This document shows, piece after piece, positions 16,307 to 23,974 of a stretch of DNA of 64,000 nt; position 1 is the first letter of the stretch, and every line of letters begins with the position of its first letter. The notes beneath the pieces were generated by a model. That model saw only the letters and a list, made by a program, of their open reading frames with translations. It had not been told where the DNA came from and made no database searches. Position numbers and translations under genes: made by a program. Source of the stretch: Phytohabitans sp052068095 (GTDB lineage: Bacteria > Actinomycetota > Actinomycetes > Mycobacteriales > Micromonosporaceae); contig NZ_JBQHDG010000016.1 in NCBI RefSeq assembly GCF_052068095.1, positions 209,217 to 273,216 on the forward strand, written 5' to 3'.

Positions 16307-18814
16307 TCAGCGCTCGGTCCACTCGTCCGGCAGGTCTTCGGGCCGGAGCGTGGTCAGGTCTTCGGCGGTCGGCGTCGCCGCGCCGGCCAGACGGTTCGCG
16401 TGCTCGGCCACCATGATCTCGAACGTGCGCCGCGCCGTACGCCCGTTGCCGAAGCCCTCGCCCCGGCTCATGGCCGAGTAGTAGCCGAGCAGGTCCTTGC
16501 GGGTCTCGTCGGACAGCGCGTAGTCGTGCGTGTTCGCCTGCATCTCGGTGATCCGCACGAGCTCCTCCGGGCTGTAGTCCGGAAACTCGATGACCTGGCC
16601 GAAGCGCGACCGCAGCCCCGGGTTCGCGGCCGTGAACCGGGCCATCTCCCCGGTGTATCCCGCGGCGATGACGACCACCTCGTCACGGTGGTCCTCCATC
16701 AGCTTCACCAGCGTGTCGATGGCCTCCCGGCCGAAGTCGCGGCCACTGTCCTCAGGGGACAGCGCGTACGCCTCGTCGATGAACAGCACGCCGCCACGGG
16801 CCTTGTCGAACGCCGCCTTCGTCTTCACCGCCGTGCCGCCGACGTGCTCGGCGACGAGGTCGACCCGGGCCACCTCGACAAGGTGCCCCTTGGCGAGCAG
16901 GCCCAGCGCCGCGAGGATCCGACCGTACAGCCGGGCGACCGTGGTCTTCCCCGTGCCCGGGTTGCCGGTGAGGACGAGGTGGCGGCTGAGCGGCGGCGTC
17001 TTGAGGCCGGCCGCGCTGCGGCGCTGCCCGACGACGATGATGTCGACGAGCGTGCGCACCTCGGCCTTGACCGCGGCCAACCCGATCAGCCGCTCAAGCT
17101 CGCCGAGCAGCTCGTCCACAGTGGCCGGTTCGCCAGGGAGCGGGCGGCCCTCCAGCAGCCCTTCCAGGGCGTCGTGGCGCTCGCGGATCTCGCCCACCAC
17201 CGCGAGGGCCTTCGCCTTGTCGGCCGGGTCGGTCAGGGGCGCGCCGGGCACCGTGGCCGCGAGGTCGCGCAGCGCCTCGACGCGGTCCTCGATCTCGGCC
17301 AGCAGCCGCGCGGCGGCCACCCGCGCGTCCGGATCGGACAGTTCGGCGTCGCGCTTGAGGTCGACCAGGGCACGCACCTCGTCCAGGCCGTCTTCGAGCC
17401 CGTCGACCATCTCGTCGAACGGCTGCGGCGCGTCCTCGTCGTCCGCCACCTGGACGGCGACGTCGGCGGACACCGGCGCGCCCGCCTGGATCCCGACGTC
17501 GTCCGGCTCGCCGTTGGCGTACGAGGCGCAGGCGGTCAGCTTGGCGTCGGCGTAGATCTGGAAGCCCTGCTCGGCGTTGTCGTGCGCCACGCAGCCGGTC
17601 AGCACCGTGTCGCCGCCTTCGACGTAGAAGCCCGAGCTGCGGCCGCCGCTGACCTCGCACCCTTCGAGGAAGGCGCGACCGCCGTCCACCCAGAAGCCGG
17701 GCCGCTCGGGCCCGGTGACCCGGCACCGGGTGAAGCGGCCTTCCCCGCCGGTCACCTCGAACCCCGTGTTGTCGCCGTCTTCGATCGTCACGTCCTCGGC
17801 GACGAGCGTGGCCCGATCCGACACCATGAGGTGCCCCGCCCCGCGACGCACCGCGACACCGGTGAGCGTCACCCGCGACTTGTCCGCACAGTCGACCGCG
17901 CCGTAGTCGACATCCTCGATGCGCCCGCCGGTGACCGTCGCGGTCGCGCCCCGGCCGAGCGTCTTGACCGCCCAGTCCAGGCCCGTGATCGTGCAGTCGG
18001 TCAGGGTCGCCGCCGCATGGGCGCGGATGTCCAGGCCGTCGCCGCCCTCGCCGCTGATCGTGCAGCTGGTCAGCTCGACGCTGGACTCGCGGTCGCTGAC
18101 CGAGACGGCGACCAGGTCCATGTCGCGCAGCGTCGTGCCCGTGAGCACGACCCGGCCACCTCCCGTGACCTCGATCCCGTAGCCGGCGGCCTGCTCGACC
18201 AGGCAGTCACGCAGGGTCACCACCGTCCCGGCGTCAGAGGACAGCAACCCGTTGTTTCGAGGCTGCGACACGGTGCAGCCGACGAACTCCGGTGCGGCGC
18301 CACGGCTCGCGACGACCGCGTCGGAGGAGGACTCGACGAACTCGCACCCCTCGTACCGCCCGCCCGCGCCCTCGATCTCCAACGCCCGGTAGGACCCCTC
18401 GACCCGGCAGCCCCGGAATGTGGGAGCGGCGCCCGCCGCGACCTTGACCGCGGCCGCGCTGCCCGACCCGATCAGGCACCCCTCGACGAGTGGGGACACA
18501 CCCGGACCCTCAACCACCAGGGCGTTGCCCCACCCGTCGTCGCCGACGGCGATCGTGATGCCACGCACGGCGGCATTGGCGCGCACGGTAAGCGGCCCGT
18601 CGTTGTTGGCCAGGCCCACGGTGCCCGTGCCCTCGACCGGCCGCAGCTCGATGGCCCTGTCGACGACCACCTGCTCGATGTAGGTGCCACCGACGACCTC
18701 GACGACGTCACCGTCCCGGGCGTCCCGGACCGCCGCGCCGATCGCCGAGTAACGGCGCCCGTCGACCCGCAGCACCCGGGGACCGGCCTCTTCTTTACCG
18801 CGCAACCATGCCAC
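16307..18814 (-). CDS. Parallel beta-helix / AAA+ ATPase fusion protein (CbbX/EccA-like ATPase domain)
   Basis: 835 residues, no signal peptide, so cytoplasmic. Residues about 15-440 are a right-handed parallel beta-helix: repeated units such as SVSDRESSVELTSCTISGEG and TLTDCTITGLDWAVKTLG. Residues about 460-580 are acidic and helical. Residues about 590-815 are a CbbX/SpoVK/EccA-type AAA+ domain: Walker A GNPGTGKTT (about 616-624), Walker B VLFIDEA (about 672), an ARYG-type sensor segment (NPGLRSRFGQVIEF) and NGRTARRTFE near the end. AAA+ proteins of this clade remodel protein complexes (Rubisco activase, type VII secretion). The beta-helix may act as a scaffold or substrate reader; that is inference. 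It is transcribed alone. Confidence 0.85.
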   Translation of the reverse strand: MAWLRGKEEAGPRVLRVDGRRYSAIGAAVRDARDGDVVEVVGGTYIEQVVVDRAIELRPVEGTGTVGLANNDGPLTVRANAAVRGITIAVGDDGWGNALVVEGPGVSPLVEGCLIGSGSAAAVKVAAGAAPTFRGCRVEGSYRALEIEGAGGRYEGCEFVESSSDAVVASRGAAPEFVGCTVSQPRNNGLLSSDAGTVVTLRDCLVEQAAGYGIEVTGGGRVVLTGTTLRDMDLVAVSVSDRESSVELTSCTISGEGGDGLDIRAHAAATLTDCTITGLDWAVKTLGRGATATVTGGRIEDVDYGAVDCADKSRVTLTGVAVRRGAGHLMVSDRATLVAEDVTIEDGDNTGFEVTGGEGRFTRCRVTGPERPGFWVDGGRAFLEGCEVSGGRSSGFYVEGGDTVLTGCVAHDNAEQGFQIYADAKLTACASYANGEPDDVGIQAGAPVSADVAVQVADDEDAPQPFDEMVDGLEDGLDEVRALVDLKRDAELSDPDARVAAARLLAEIEDRVEALRDLAATVPGAPLTDPADKAKALAVVGEIRERHDALEGLLEGRPLPGEPATVDELLGELERLIGLAAVKAEVRTLVDIIVVGQRRSAAGLKTPPLSRHLVLTGNPGTGKTTVARLYGRILAALGLLAKGHLVEVARVDLVAEHVGGTAVKTKAAFDKARGGVLFIDEAYALSPEDSGRDFGREAIDTLVKLMEDHRDEVVVIAAGYTGEMARFTAANPGLRSRFGQVIEFPDYSPEELVRITEMQANTHDYALSDETRKDLLGYYSAMSRGEGFGNGRTARRTFEIMVAEHANRLAGAATPTAEDLTTLRPEDLPDEWTER

Positions 18815-18946
18815 GGGCCGGGAGTCTACTGTCCACGATCAACTTCCCGCAGACCCGAGTACCTATGGGCCGCGCGGATGACCGCGCCCGACAATCTAGA
18901 GCCCTTTCGGAGTCGGGGTTACGCGCGTGGCGGCGCCCCGGCAGAT

Positions 18947-19071
18947 TTTCCCCCGTCCGCGTCAGCTGGAGACCGTACGCTCCCGCGGGCACCGCTCCCG
19001 GCCGGCGGCTCGCAGCGCTCGCCGAAACCCCCGGCCGTCCACTGCCAGGTCCGCGAGACAAGCCCCGAAGG
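18947..19071 (-). repeat. Structured intergenic repeat family B, copy 3 (inverted)
   Basis: Reverse-strand copy: read leftward it gives ggcagtggacggccggggg, a tttcggcgagcgctgcgagc core, the ccggccgggagcggtgcccg arm and the gctgacgcggac tail. It most resembles the copies at 3620 and 63884. Confidence 0.7.
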
Positions 19072-19100
19072 GGGCCTTCGCGGGGCCTACCTCCGCCATC

Positions 19101-19390
19101 CTGACGCAGCGTCACCAGCCAAAGGGGACGAGACTTCGAGATCTAGGAGACGTGGGGTTGAAATAGCGCCCTAACTCTCCGAGATCTCGAATCTCGCGCC
19201 GCTCACCCCGTCGCGGCGGTTACCGGCGGCGACGAAAATCCGCAGCTTTCCCAGAGCGCCGATCCGGGAACGGACATTGTGGACGAACAGCGACCGTCGC
19301 GGCGGCCCAACAGGGGTGAGCGCGACCAGCGGCGGACGGGTGAGGCCGCGGGAGCGGCGGTCTGGACCACGACGGACATCGCGGTAGCTC
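19101..19390. repeat. About 300-base composite repeat (C hairpin plus inverted repeat A), copy 1
   Basis: Begins ctgacgcagcgtc, then an imperfect hairpin (GATCTAGGAGA ... CCCTAACTCTCCGAGATC) with loop TTGAAATAGCG, then gtggacgaaca near 19279, and ends in an inverted copy of repeat A (19315-19390). The same parts in the same order make up 54842-55177, so these are two copies of one longer unit. Confidence 0.65.
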
Positions 19391-19455
19391 ATATCTTTGT
19401 CCTAAAGGAACTTAGCGCCCCGCCACCTCGACTCCGAAAAGGCTCTAGATCGCGC

Positions 19456-19485
19456 GGGATGGGCGGTGGGTGCGCCGCCCATCCC
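19456..19485 (-). terminator. Terminator of the CBM2-bearing GH39-like gene
   Basis: Perfect 11-base inverted repeat GGGATGGGCGG / CCGCCCATCCC, loop of 8, lying 11 bases beyond the stop of the - strand gene at 19497. Confidence 0.85.
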
Positions 19486-19496
19486 GGGCGGGGTGG

Positions 19497-21221
19497 TCAG
19501 GGTGTGGTGCAGGTGGGGGTCAGGCCGGCGGCGCTGCCGCTGCCCTGGAAGCCGAACTCCACGGACTGGCCGGCGGCGACGCTGCCGTTCCAGCTGACGT
19601 TGGCGAACTGGACGGTGCCGCTGCTGGCGGACGCAGTGGCGCCCCAGGTGTTGGTGACCGACGCGCCGGCCGGGAGGGCGGCCGTGACCCGCCAGCCGGT
19701 GAGCGGGGTCGAGCCGGCGCTCACGCGGACGGTGGCGACGAAGCCGCCGGTCCACGAGTTCAGCGACACCGACGCGGTACAGCCGGAGGGGTTGGGTGGC
19801 GGCGAGGTCGTCGGTGGCGTCGTCGCGGGGGTGGTGGGCGGTGGGGTGGTGTTGCCCGGTGGCAGCAGCGTGATGGTGAAGGCGTCGTCGGCGACGGTGT
19901 GCGGCAGGTTGACCGTGGTGCCGTTGTTGGAGAGGGTCACGACGGTGTCCTGGATGACGACCGGGCCGCCCGGCACGGCGGCGCCGCCGTTGTAGGGGAT
20001 GCGTTCGGCGACCACGCGCACCCGGTTGTCCTGCACGACGCCGCTCGTGGTGTCCAGGCGCTGGAGGTTGACGGCGATGTTGCCGGTGGTGCCGCCCCCG
20101 CCGACCAGGATCTTCGCGTTGCCCGCGGTCTTGGTGGCGAACGCGTCGTAGGCGGCGCTGGGCGTGACCGAGGCGATCGTGCCGGTCTGTCCACCGTAGA
20201 AGCGGTAGGCCCACCACTCGCCCTTCGGCTGGTGCACGCCGGCGGAGTTGTGGACCAGCAGGTTGCCGAGGTCGTTGTGCAGGTTGCCGCCGCTGGCCCA
20301 GTTGGCGCGCAGGCCGTCGGCGCCGGCCCGTTCCAGGCGGGCGATGTACCAGGCGCCGTCACCGGGGTTCTGCTCGTTGGACGCGCCGTACTCGTTGATC
20401 TGGTACGGCCGCGGGTGCGGGATGCCGCGGGCGTCCAGTGTGGAGTTCGCCGTCGCCACGTTGGCCACCGGGTCGCTCGGCAGCGCGTGCCAGCTGAAGA
20501 TGTCCGGGATCGTGTTGGTCGACTTGACGAAGTCGAGGTATTGGACCCACCAGCCGCCGGTCGACGGCACGCCGGCGATGCTCGGCCCGACGATCAGGTG
20601 GCTGGGAAACGCGGCGCGGATGCGCGGGTACGTGCGACGCCACAGCTCGAAGTACTGCGACTGCGGGCGGTTCCAGAACAGGCCGAGGTTGGGCTCGTTC
20701 CAGATGTCCCACTGCACGGGCGCGCCGGTCGCCCGCACGTCGTTGATGAGCCGGGTGAGGAAGGCGTCGTAGTCCGCCCAGTTGCCGTTGTCGCCGGGGA
20801 AGCGGGAGATCGGGTAGCCGTCGGCGCCCCACAGGTCGTGCGGCAGGATGATGAACTCGCCACCCAGCGAGCGGGTGCGCAGCAGCTGGGCGCGGGTCGC
20901 GTTCCACCGGCGGTCGTACTTGCCGGACACCCAGCCGCCCGGGCTGTCCAGCTGGGCGCCGCCGGCGCGCATGTAGCGGAACTTCACCTCCCGGTAGAAG
21001 TTGTCGGCGGGCGCCGCCGCGTTTTCGGTCATGCCGTAGATCCAGCCTGAGGCGCGGTAGGTCGGTGCGCCGCCGGCGTTGGCGAAGTTGACGGATATGG
21101 ACTCGTCCGCGGCCTGCGCCGTCGGGGAGGCGGCGACGGTGGCGGCGGCGGCAAGCGCCCCGATCGCCAGCGAGGCGGCCAGTAGGCGGCGCACGGACCG
21201 CCGCCGGAATGCGATATTCAC
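19497..21221 (-). CDS. Secreted GH39-like glycoside hydrolase with C-terminal CBM2
   Basis: 574 residues. Signal peptide to about residue 38 (LLAASLAIGALAAAATVAAS), a TIM-barrel glycosidase (about 40-350) with RYMRAGGAQL, ILPHDLWGADGYP, the acid/base segment DIWNEPNLGLFW and a second carboxylate region QINEYGA; then a beta-sandwich (about 355-455), a Pro/Thr linker and a CBM2 (about 475-574). The WNEPN motif and order fit clan GH-A, closest to GH39 (xylosidase/iduronidase-like); substrate unknown. A close paralogue is at 27337. GTG start follows gggagtcatct. Expression is governed by the promoter/operator complex at 21235-21321. Confidence 0.82.
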   Translation of the reverse strand: MNIAFRRRSVRRLLAASLAIGALAAAATVAASPTAQAADESISVNFANAGGAPTYRASGWIYGMTENAAAPADNFYREVKFRYMRAGGAQLDSPGGWVSGKYDRRWNATRAQLLRTRSLGGEFIILPHDLWGADGYPISRFPGDNGNWADYDAFLTRLINDVRATGAPVQWDIWNEPNLGLFWNRPQSQYFELWRRTYPRIRAAFPSHLIVGPSIAGVPSTGGWWVQYLDFVKSTNTIPDIFSWHALPSDPVANVATANSTLDARGIPHPRPYQINEYGASNEQNPGDGAWYIARLERAGADGLRANWASGGNLHNDLGNLLVHNSAGVHQPKGEWWAYRFYGGQTGTIASVTPSAAYDAFATKTAGNAKILVGGGGTTGNIAVNLQRLDTTSGVVQDNRVRVVAERIPYNGGAAVPGGPVVIQDTVVTLSNNGTTVNLPHTVADDAFTITLLPPGNTTPPPTTPATTPPTTSPPPNPSGCTASVSLNSWTGGFVATVRVSAGSTPLTGWRVTAALPAGASVTNTWGATASASSGTVQFANVSWNGSVAAGQSVEFGFQGSGSAAGLTPTCTTP

Positions 21222-21234
21222 AGATGACTCCCGT

Positions 21235-21321
21235 CGAATCGGTTCGCAAAAAGCCTAGGCCTGACGATGACAGACGTCAATATCGTCAGGCCTAGGCTAT
21301 TTAGAAGCGTCGAACCGATTC
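21235..21321 (-). promoter_or_regulatory. Promoter of the GH39-like gene flanked by two LacI operators
   Basis: On the - strand: TTGACG (21275-21280), exactly 17 bases, TAGGCT (21252-21257). A LacI-type operator CGAATCGGTTCG (21235-21246) covers the start point, and a second one, CGAACCGATTC (21311-21321), lies upstream; centres are about 75 bases apart, suitable for a repression loop. The same operator word occurs three times in front of the ABC importer and lacI at 26109-26224, so the regulator encoded at 26261 is the likely repressor. Confidence 0.78.
21252..21298 (-). terminator. Terminator of the ABC-importer operon, overlapping the next promoter
   Basis: Perfect 17-base inverted repeat: AGCCTAGGCCTGACGAT (21252-21268) and its complement at 21282-21298, 13-base loop. 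Read leftward it is followed by TTTTT, so it is a classical intrinsic terminator, 26 bases after the last gene of the operon. Its loop and distal arm contain the -35 and -10 boxes for the next gene. Confidence 0.8.
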
Positions 21322-21323
21322 TG

Positions 21324-21461
21324 CTACTGGGCGTAGGGCGTAATGCCGATCTTGTCGATGTGCGGCGCGTAGCGGGAGCCGCCGGCCGCGTTCGCCGGCA
21401 CCTGGAGTCCGAAGAGGACGGTGGCGACGGTGAGCGCCGCGGCGGCCAACTTTCTATTCAT
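21324..21461 (-). CDS. 45-residue exported peptide, last gene of the importer operon
   Basis: A small open frame from ATG at 21461 to TAG at 21324. The product starts MNRKLAAAALTVATVLFGLQ, followed by VPANA and a short polar tail GGSRYAPHIDKIGITPYAQ. This is a clear Sec signal peptide with a cleavage site after ANA, leaving about 20 residues. The ATG overlaps the stop of the upstream glycosidase gene in ATGA, so translation is coupled; the operon terminator follows 26 bases on. I do not recognise the family. It may be a secreted signal, a wall-associated peptide, or a remnant of a longer secreted protein. Confidence 0.6.
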   Translation of the reverse strand: MNRKLAAAALTVATVLFGLQVPANAAGGSRYAPHIDKIGITPYAQ

Positions 21462-23146
21462 GTCGTTGGACCCCTCTGTACGGAGGCGGCGGCGAGGATG
21501 AGGTAGCTGCTGGCGGTCCAGGTGTAGGCACGGTCACGCAGGCCGGTGCCGGACTCGGCGTCGAAGTTCTCCGCGAAGCCGGACTTCTCGCACAGGGCGC
21601 GAAACCGCTGGCTGATCTCGTCGGCGAGGTCGGTGTGGCCGGCGCGGCGCAGCCCGTCCTCGATGAGCACTGTGGACGGTGCCCAGATGGGACCGCGCCA
21701 GTAGCCGTCGGCGGCGTAGTGTGGTGAGTCGACCGGTTCGGTGGCGAGGCCGTGCGCGGTCAGGTGGGTCTCGATCCGGCGGGCGAGCGCCGCGCTGACG
21801 TCCGCGGGCAGGCCTTCGCCGAGGGCGATCGGCATGAGGCCGAGGAGGCTCGTGCTGGCCCGGCGGAGGCCCGTCTCCGGGCTGCGGGCGTCGAAGCGTT
21901 CCCCGTTCCACAGCTGGTCGAGCATCGCGGCACGGACCCGATCCGCCTCGGCGGACCAGCGGCGGGCGCGGGGCTCACCCAGCTCCATCGCCAGGTCGGC
22001 CAGGCAGCGCAGCTGCATGACCAGGAAGGCCGCGAGGTCGGCGGTCTCGACGACCCGGCCGCCGTCGAAGGTGGTGGCGTTATCCCAGCCGCTGTCGTTG
22101 CCGTGCTGGTAGTGCGGCAGCTCGTGGCCCGGCACCCGGCGGGCTTCCAGCCAGAACTCGGTCCACCGGGCCAGCCGCTCGTACGTCTCGGTCAGGGCCG
22201 CACGGTCCACCGGCAGGTCGAGCCGCCGCCGCAGGTGCCGCAGGGCCCAGCCGTGGATGGGTGGCTTGACGTAGTTGTAGAGGATCTCCGAGTGCGTGAC
22301 CGAGTCGGGCAGCGCGCCGCTGCCGTCCTGGTGGTCGAACGGGAGCTGGAACTGGTGCCAGGCCAGCTCCGGATCCCCGGCGGCGAGCGCGATGGCGTTG
22401 AAACAGTGGTCCCAGCTCCAGACCTTGTCCATCCAGTGCTTGGACATCAGCACCGCGGGCCGGGCGAGGAAGCCGGCCGGGTCGACGGTGGCCGACCACA
22501 GCACGTACGCGGCCAGCTCGGCGGCGGGCGTCTCGGGGCCGCGCCACGGTGCGACCGCGTCGACGAAACCGGCGAACGCGGCCGCCGCCGCACGGTGCAC
22601 CTCCTCGAAGGGGACCGTCGCCGCGTACGGGCGCCGGGCCGCCTCGTACTCCTCGACGACAATCTCCCACGGCTCGTCCGCCGGCAGGGTCACGGACCTC
22701 TCGGCCTCCCCCAGGGCCTCGATGCCGGTGGAGGCCACCGGCGAGCCGGCGAGGAGGACCGTGAGACGGTAGCGGCGGCCGGTCTCGTACGAGGTGAAGA
22801 CGTGCGAGCCGTCGACCGGGTCGCGATAGAGGTAGGTGCCGCTGAACGGGGTCAGCGTGGCCGCGGCCGCCCCGACCCGCATGCCGAGGCCGTCGCCGCG
22901 CAGCCGGATCGTGTCCGGGCTCTCGTAGGCGAGCTGGACCCGGCCGCCGTCGTGCCGCCAGGTCAGCAGCGCGGGCGTGGCGACCACCTCCGCGGACGTG
23001 GACGGCGTGAACCGCAGCACGGCGTGCAGGCCGGTCTGGTGCGAGACGAGGTGCAGATCTTCGGCGTACGTCTTCTCGGCCACCACCGGTGAGAGGTCGA
23101 GCCAGGATCCGCGGTAGCTGAACGGGATGTCCTGGATGGAGAACAT
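21458..23146 (-). CDS. MGH1-like (GH63-related) alpha-glycosidase, cytoplasmic
   Basis: 562 residues without signal peptide. After a beta-sandwich N-terminal domain (about 1-170) comes an (alpha/alpha)6 barrel: KHWMDKVWSWDHCFNAIALA, FDHQDGSGALPDSVTHSEIL, PIHGWALRHL, HGNDSGWDNAT, YWRGPIWAPSTVLIEDGL and a final AYTWTASSYLILAA. These are hallmarks of the mannosylglycerate-hydrolase/GH63/trehalase-like clan, with Asp and Glu residues in SWDHC, NDSGWD and the C-terminal strand as candidate catalytic acids. Placed between the permeases and the small exported peptide, it most likely hydrolyses the imported oligosaccharide inside the cell. Exact specificity unknown. Confidence 0.82.
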   Translation of the reverse strand: MFSIQDIPFSYRGSWLDLSPVVAEKTYAEDLHLVSHQTGLHAVLRFTPSTSAEVVATPALLTWRHDGGRVQLAYESPDTIRLRGDGLGMRVGAAAATLTPFSGTYLYRDPVDGSHVFTSYETGRRYRLTVLLAGSPVASTGIEALGEAERSVTLPADEPWEIVVEEYEAARRPYAATVPFEEVHRAAAAAFAGFVDAVAPWRGPETPAAELAAYVLWSATVDPAGFLARPAVLMSKHWMDKVWSWDHCFNAIALAAGDPELAWHQFQLPFDHQDGSGALPDSVTHSEILYNYVKPPIHGWALRHLRRRLDLPVDRAALTETYERLARWTEFWLEARRVPGHELPHYQHGNDSGWDNATTFDGGRVVETADLAAFLVMQLRCLADLAMELGEPRARRWSAEADRVRAAMLDQLWNGERFDARSPETGLRRASTSLLGLMPIALGEGLPADVSAALARRIETHLTAHGLATEPVDSPHYAADGYWRGPIWAPSTVLIEDGLRRAGHTDLADEISQRFRALCEKSGFAENFDAESGTGLRDRAYTWTASSYLILAAASVQRGPTT

Positions 23147-23164
23147 AGGTGGCAGCTCACTTTC

Positions 23165-23974
23165 TTAGTCCTTGACCGCACCGGCCGTCACCCCCGCGGC
23201 GACGTAGCGCTGGGCGAGCACGAGCAGGATGGTGGCCGGGATGGAGGCGATCACGGCGGTGGCCATGATGGCGTTCCACTGCTGGTTGTTGTTGCCGATG
23301 TACTGGTAGATGCCGAGCGTGATCGGCTGGTGGTCACCGCCGCCGTCCAGAGTGGACGCGAAGATGAAGTCCGACCACGCCCACAGGAACGCGAACAGTG
23401 ACACGGTGACGACGGAGTTGCGGCTGACCGGCAGCACCACCGACCAGAAGGTGCGCAGCCGGCCGGCACCGTCGACCACGGCCGCCTGCATCAGCTCCTC
23501 CGGTATCCCGGACATGAAGGCGGTGAAGATGAGCACGCCGAACGGCACCGCGATCGTCGAGTCGGCCAGGATCAGGCCGGGGACGGAGTTGAGCACGCCG
23601 AGGTTGAGGTAGATGGCGTAGAAGCCCATCGCCATGATGATCCCGGGGATCATCTGCGCGATCAGCAGCACGAAGCTGAGCGCTCCCCCGCCGGGCGGGC
23701 GGAGCTTGGCCAGCGCGTACCCGGCCGGCGCGGCCAGCGCCACGGTCAGTGCCACCGTGCCGAGCCCGACCAGCAGGCTGGTGCCGAGGTACGGCAGCTG
23801 CTGGTCCAGTACCGCCCGATAGCCCTCCAGCGTGCCGTTCACCGGAAACAGGTGTGGCGGATCGGCCCGCATGTCCTGGTCGCGGGTGAACGACACGTTG
23901 ACCATCCAGTAGACCGGGAACAGCATGACCGCGGTCAACACCAGCCCCACGACTGTCCTGAGGAGACGCTTCAT
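23165..23974 (-). CDS. Carbohydrate ABC transporter permease (MalG type)
   Basis: 269 residues with six membrane segments. The N-terminal helix (TVVGLVLTAVMLFPVYWMV) is followed by a periplasmic loop typical of MalG homologues; the EAA loop is EELMQAAVVDGAGRLRTFWS, contacting the ATPase. ATG at 23974 overlaps the stop of the other permease (ATGA), preceded by aggac. No ATPase gene is in the operon, as is usual in actinobacteria where a shared MsiK-type ATPase serves several importers. It imports a sugar or oligosaccharide into the cytoplasm. Confidence 0.9.
   Translation of the reverse strand: MKRLLRTVVGLVLTAVMLFPVYWMVNVSFTRDQDMRADPPHLFPVNGTLEGYRAVLDQQLPYLGTSLLVGLGTVALTVALAAPAGYALAKLRPPGGGALSFVLLIAQMIPGIIMAMGFYAIYLNLGVLNSVPGLILADSTIAVPFGVLIFTAFMSGIPEELMQAAVVDGAGRLRTFWSVVLPVSRNSVVTVSLFAFLWAWSDFIFASTLDGGGDHQPITLGIYQYIGNNNQQWNAIMATAVIASIPATILLVLAQRYVAAGVTAGAVKD

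Larger units (their letters stand above)
18894..19449. mobile_element. Terminal-inverted-repeat-bounded non-coding element (MITE-like), candidate
   Basis: The gap between 18815 and 19496 is bounded by imperfect inverted repeats. At 18894: ATCTAGAGCC(c)TTTCGGAGTCG, followed by TGGCGGCGCCCCG. On the opposite strand from 19449: ATCTAGAGCC(t)TTTCGGAGTCG, followed by TGGCGGGGCGCT. About 20 of the first 21 bases match. Inside lie repeat B (inverted), repeat C and repeat A (inverted), and no gene. This looks like a nested non-autonomous element. No transposase or clear target-site duplication is seen, so the mobile label is tentative. Confidence 0.5.
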
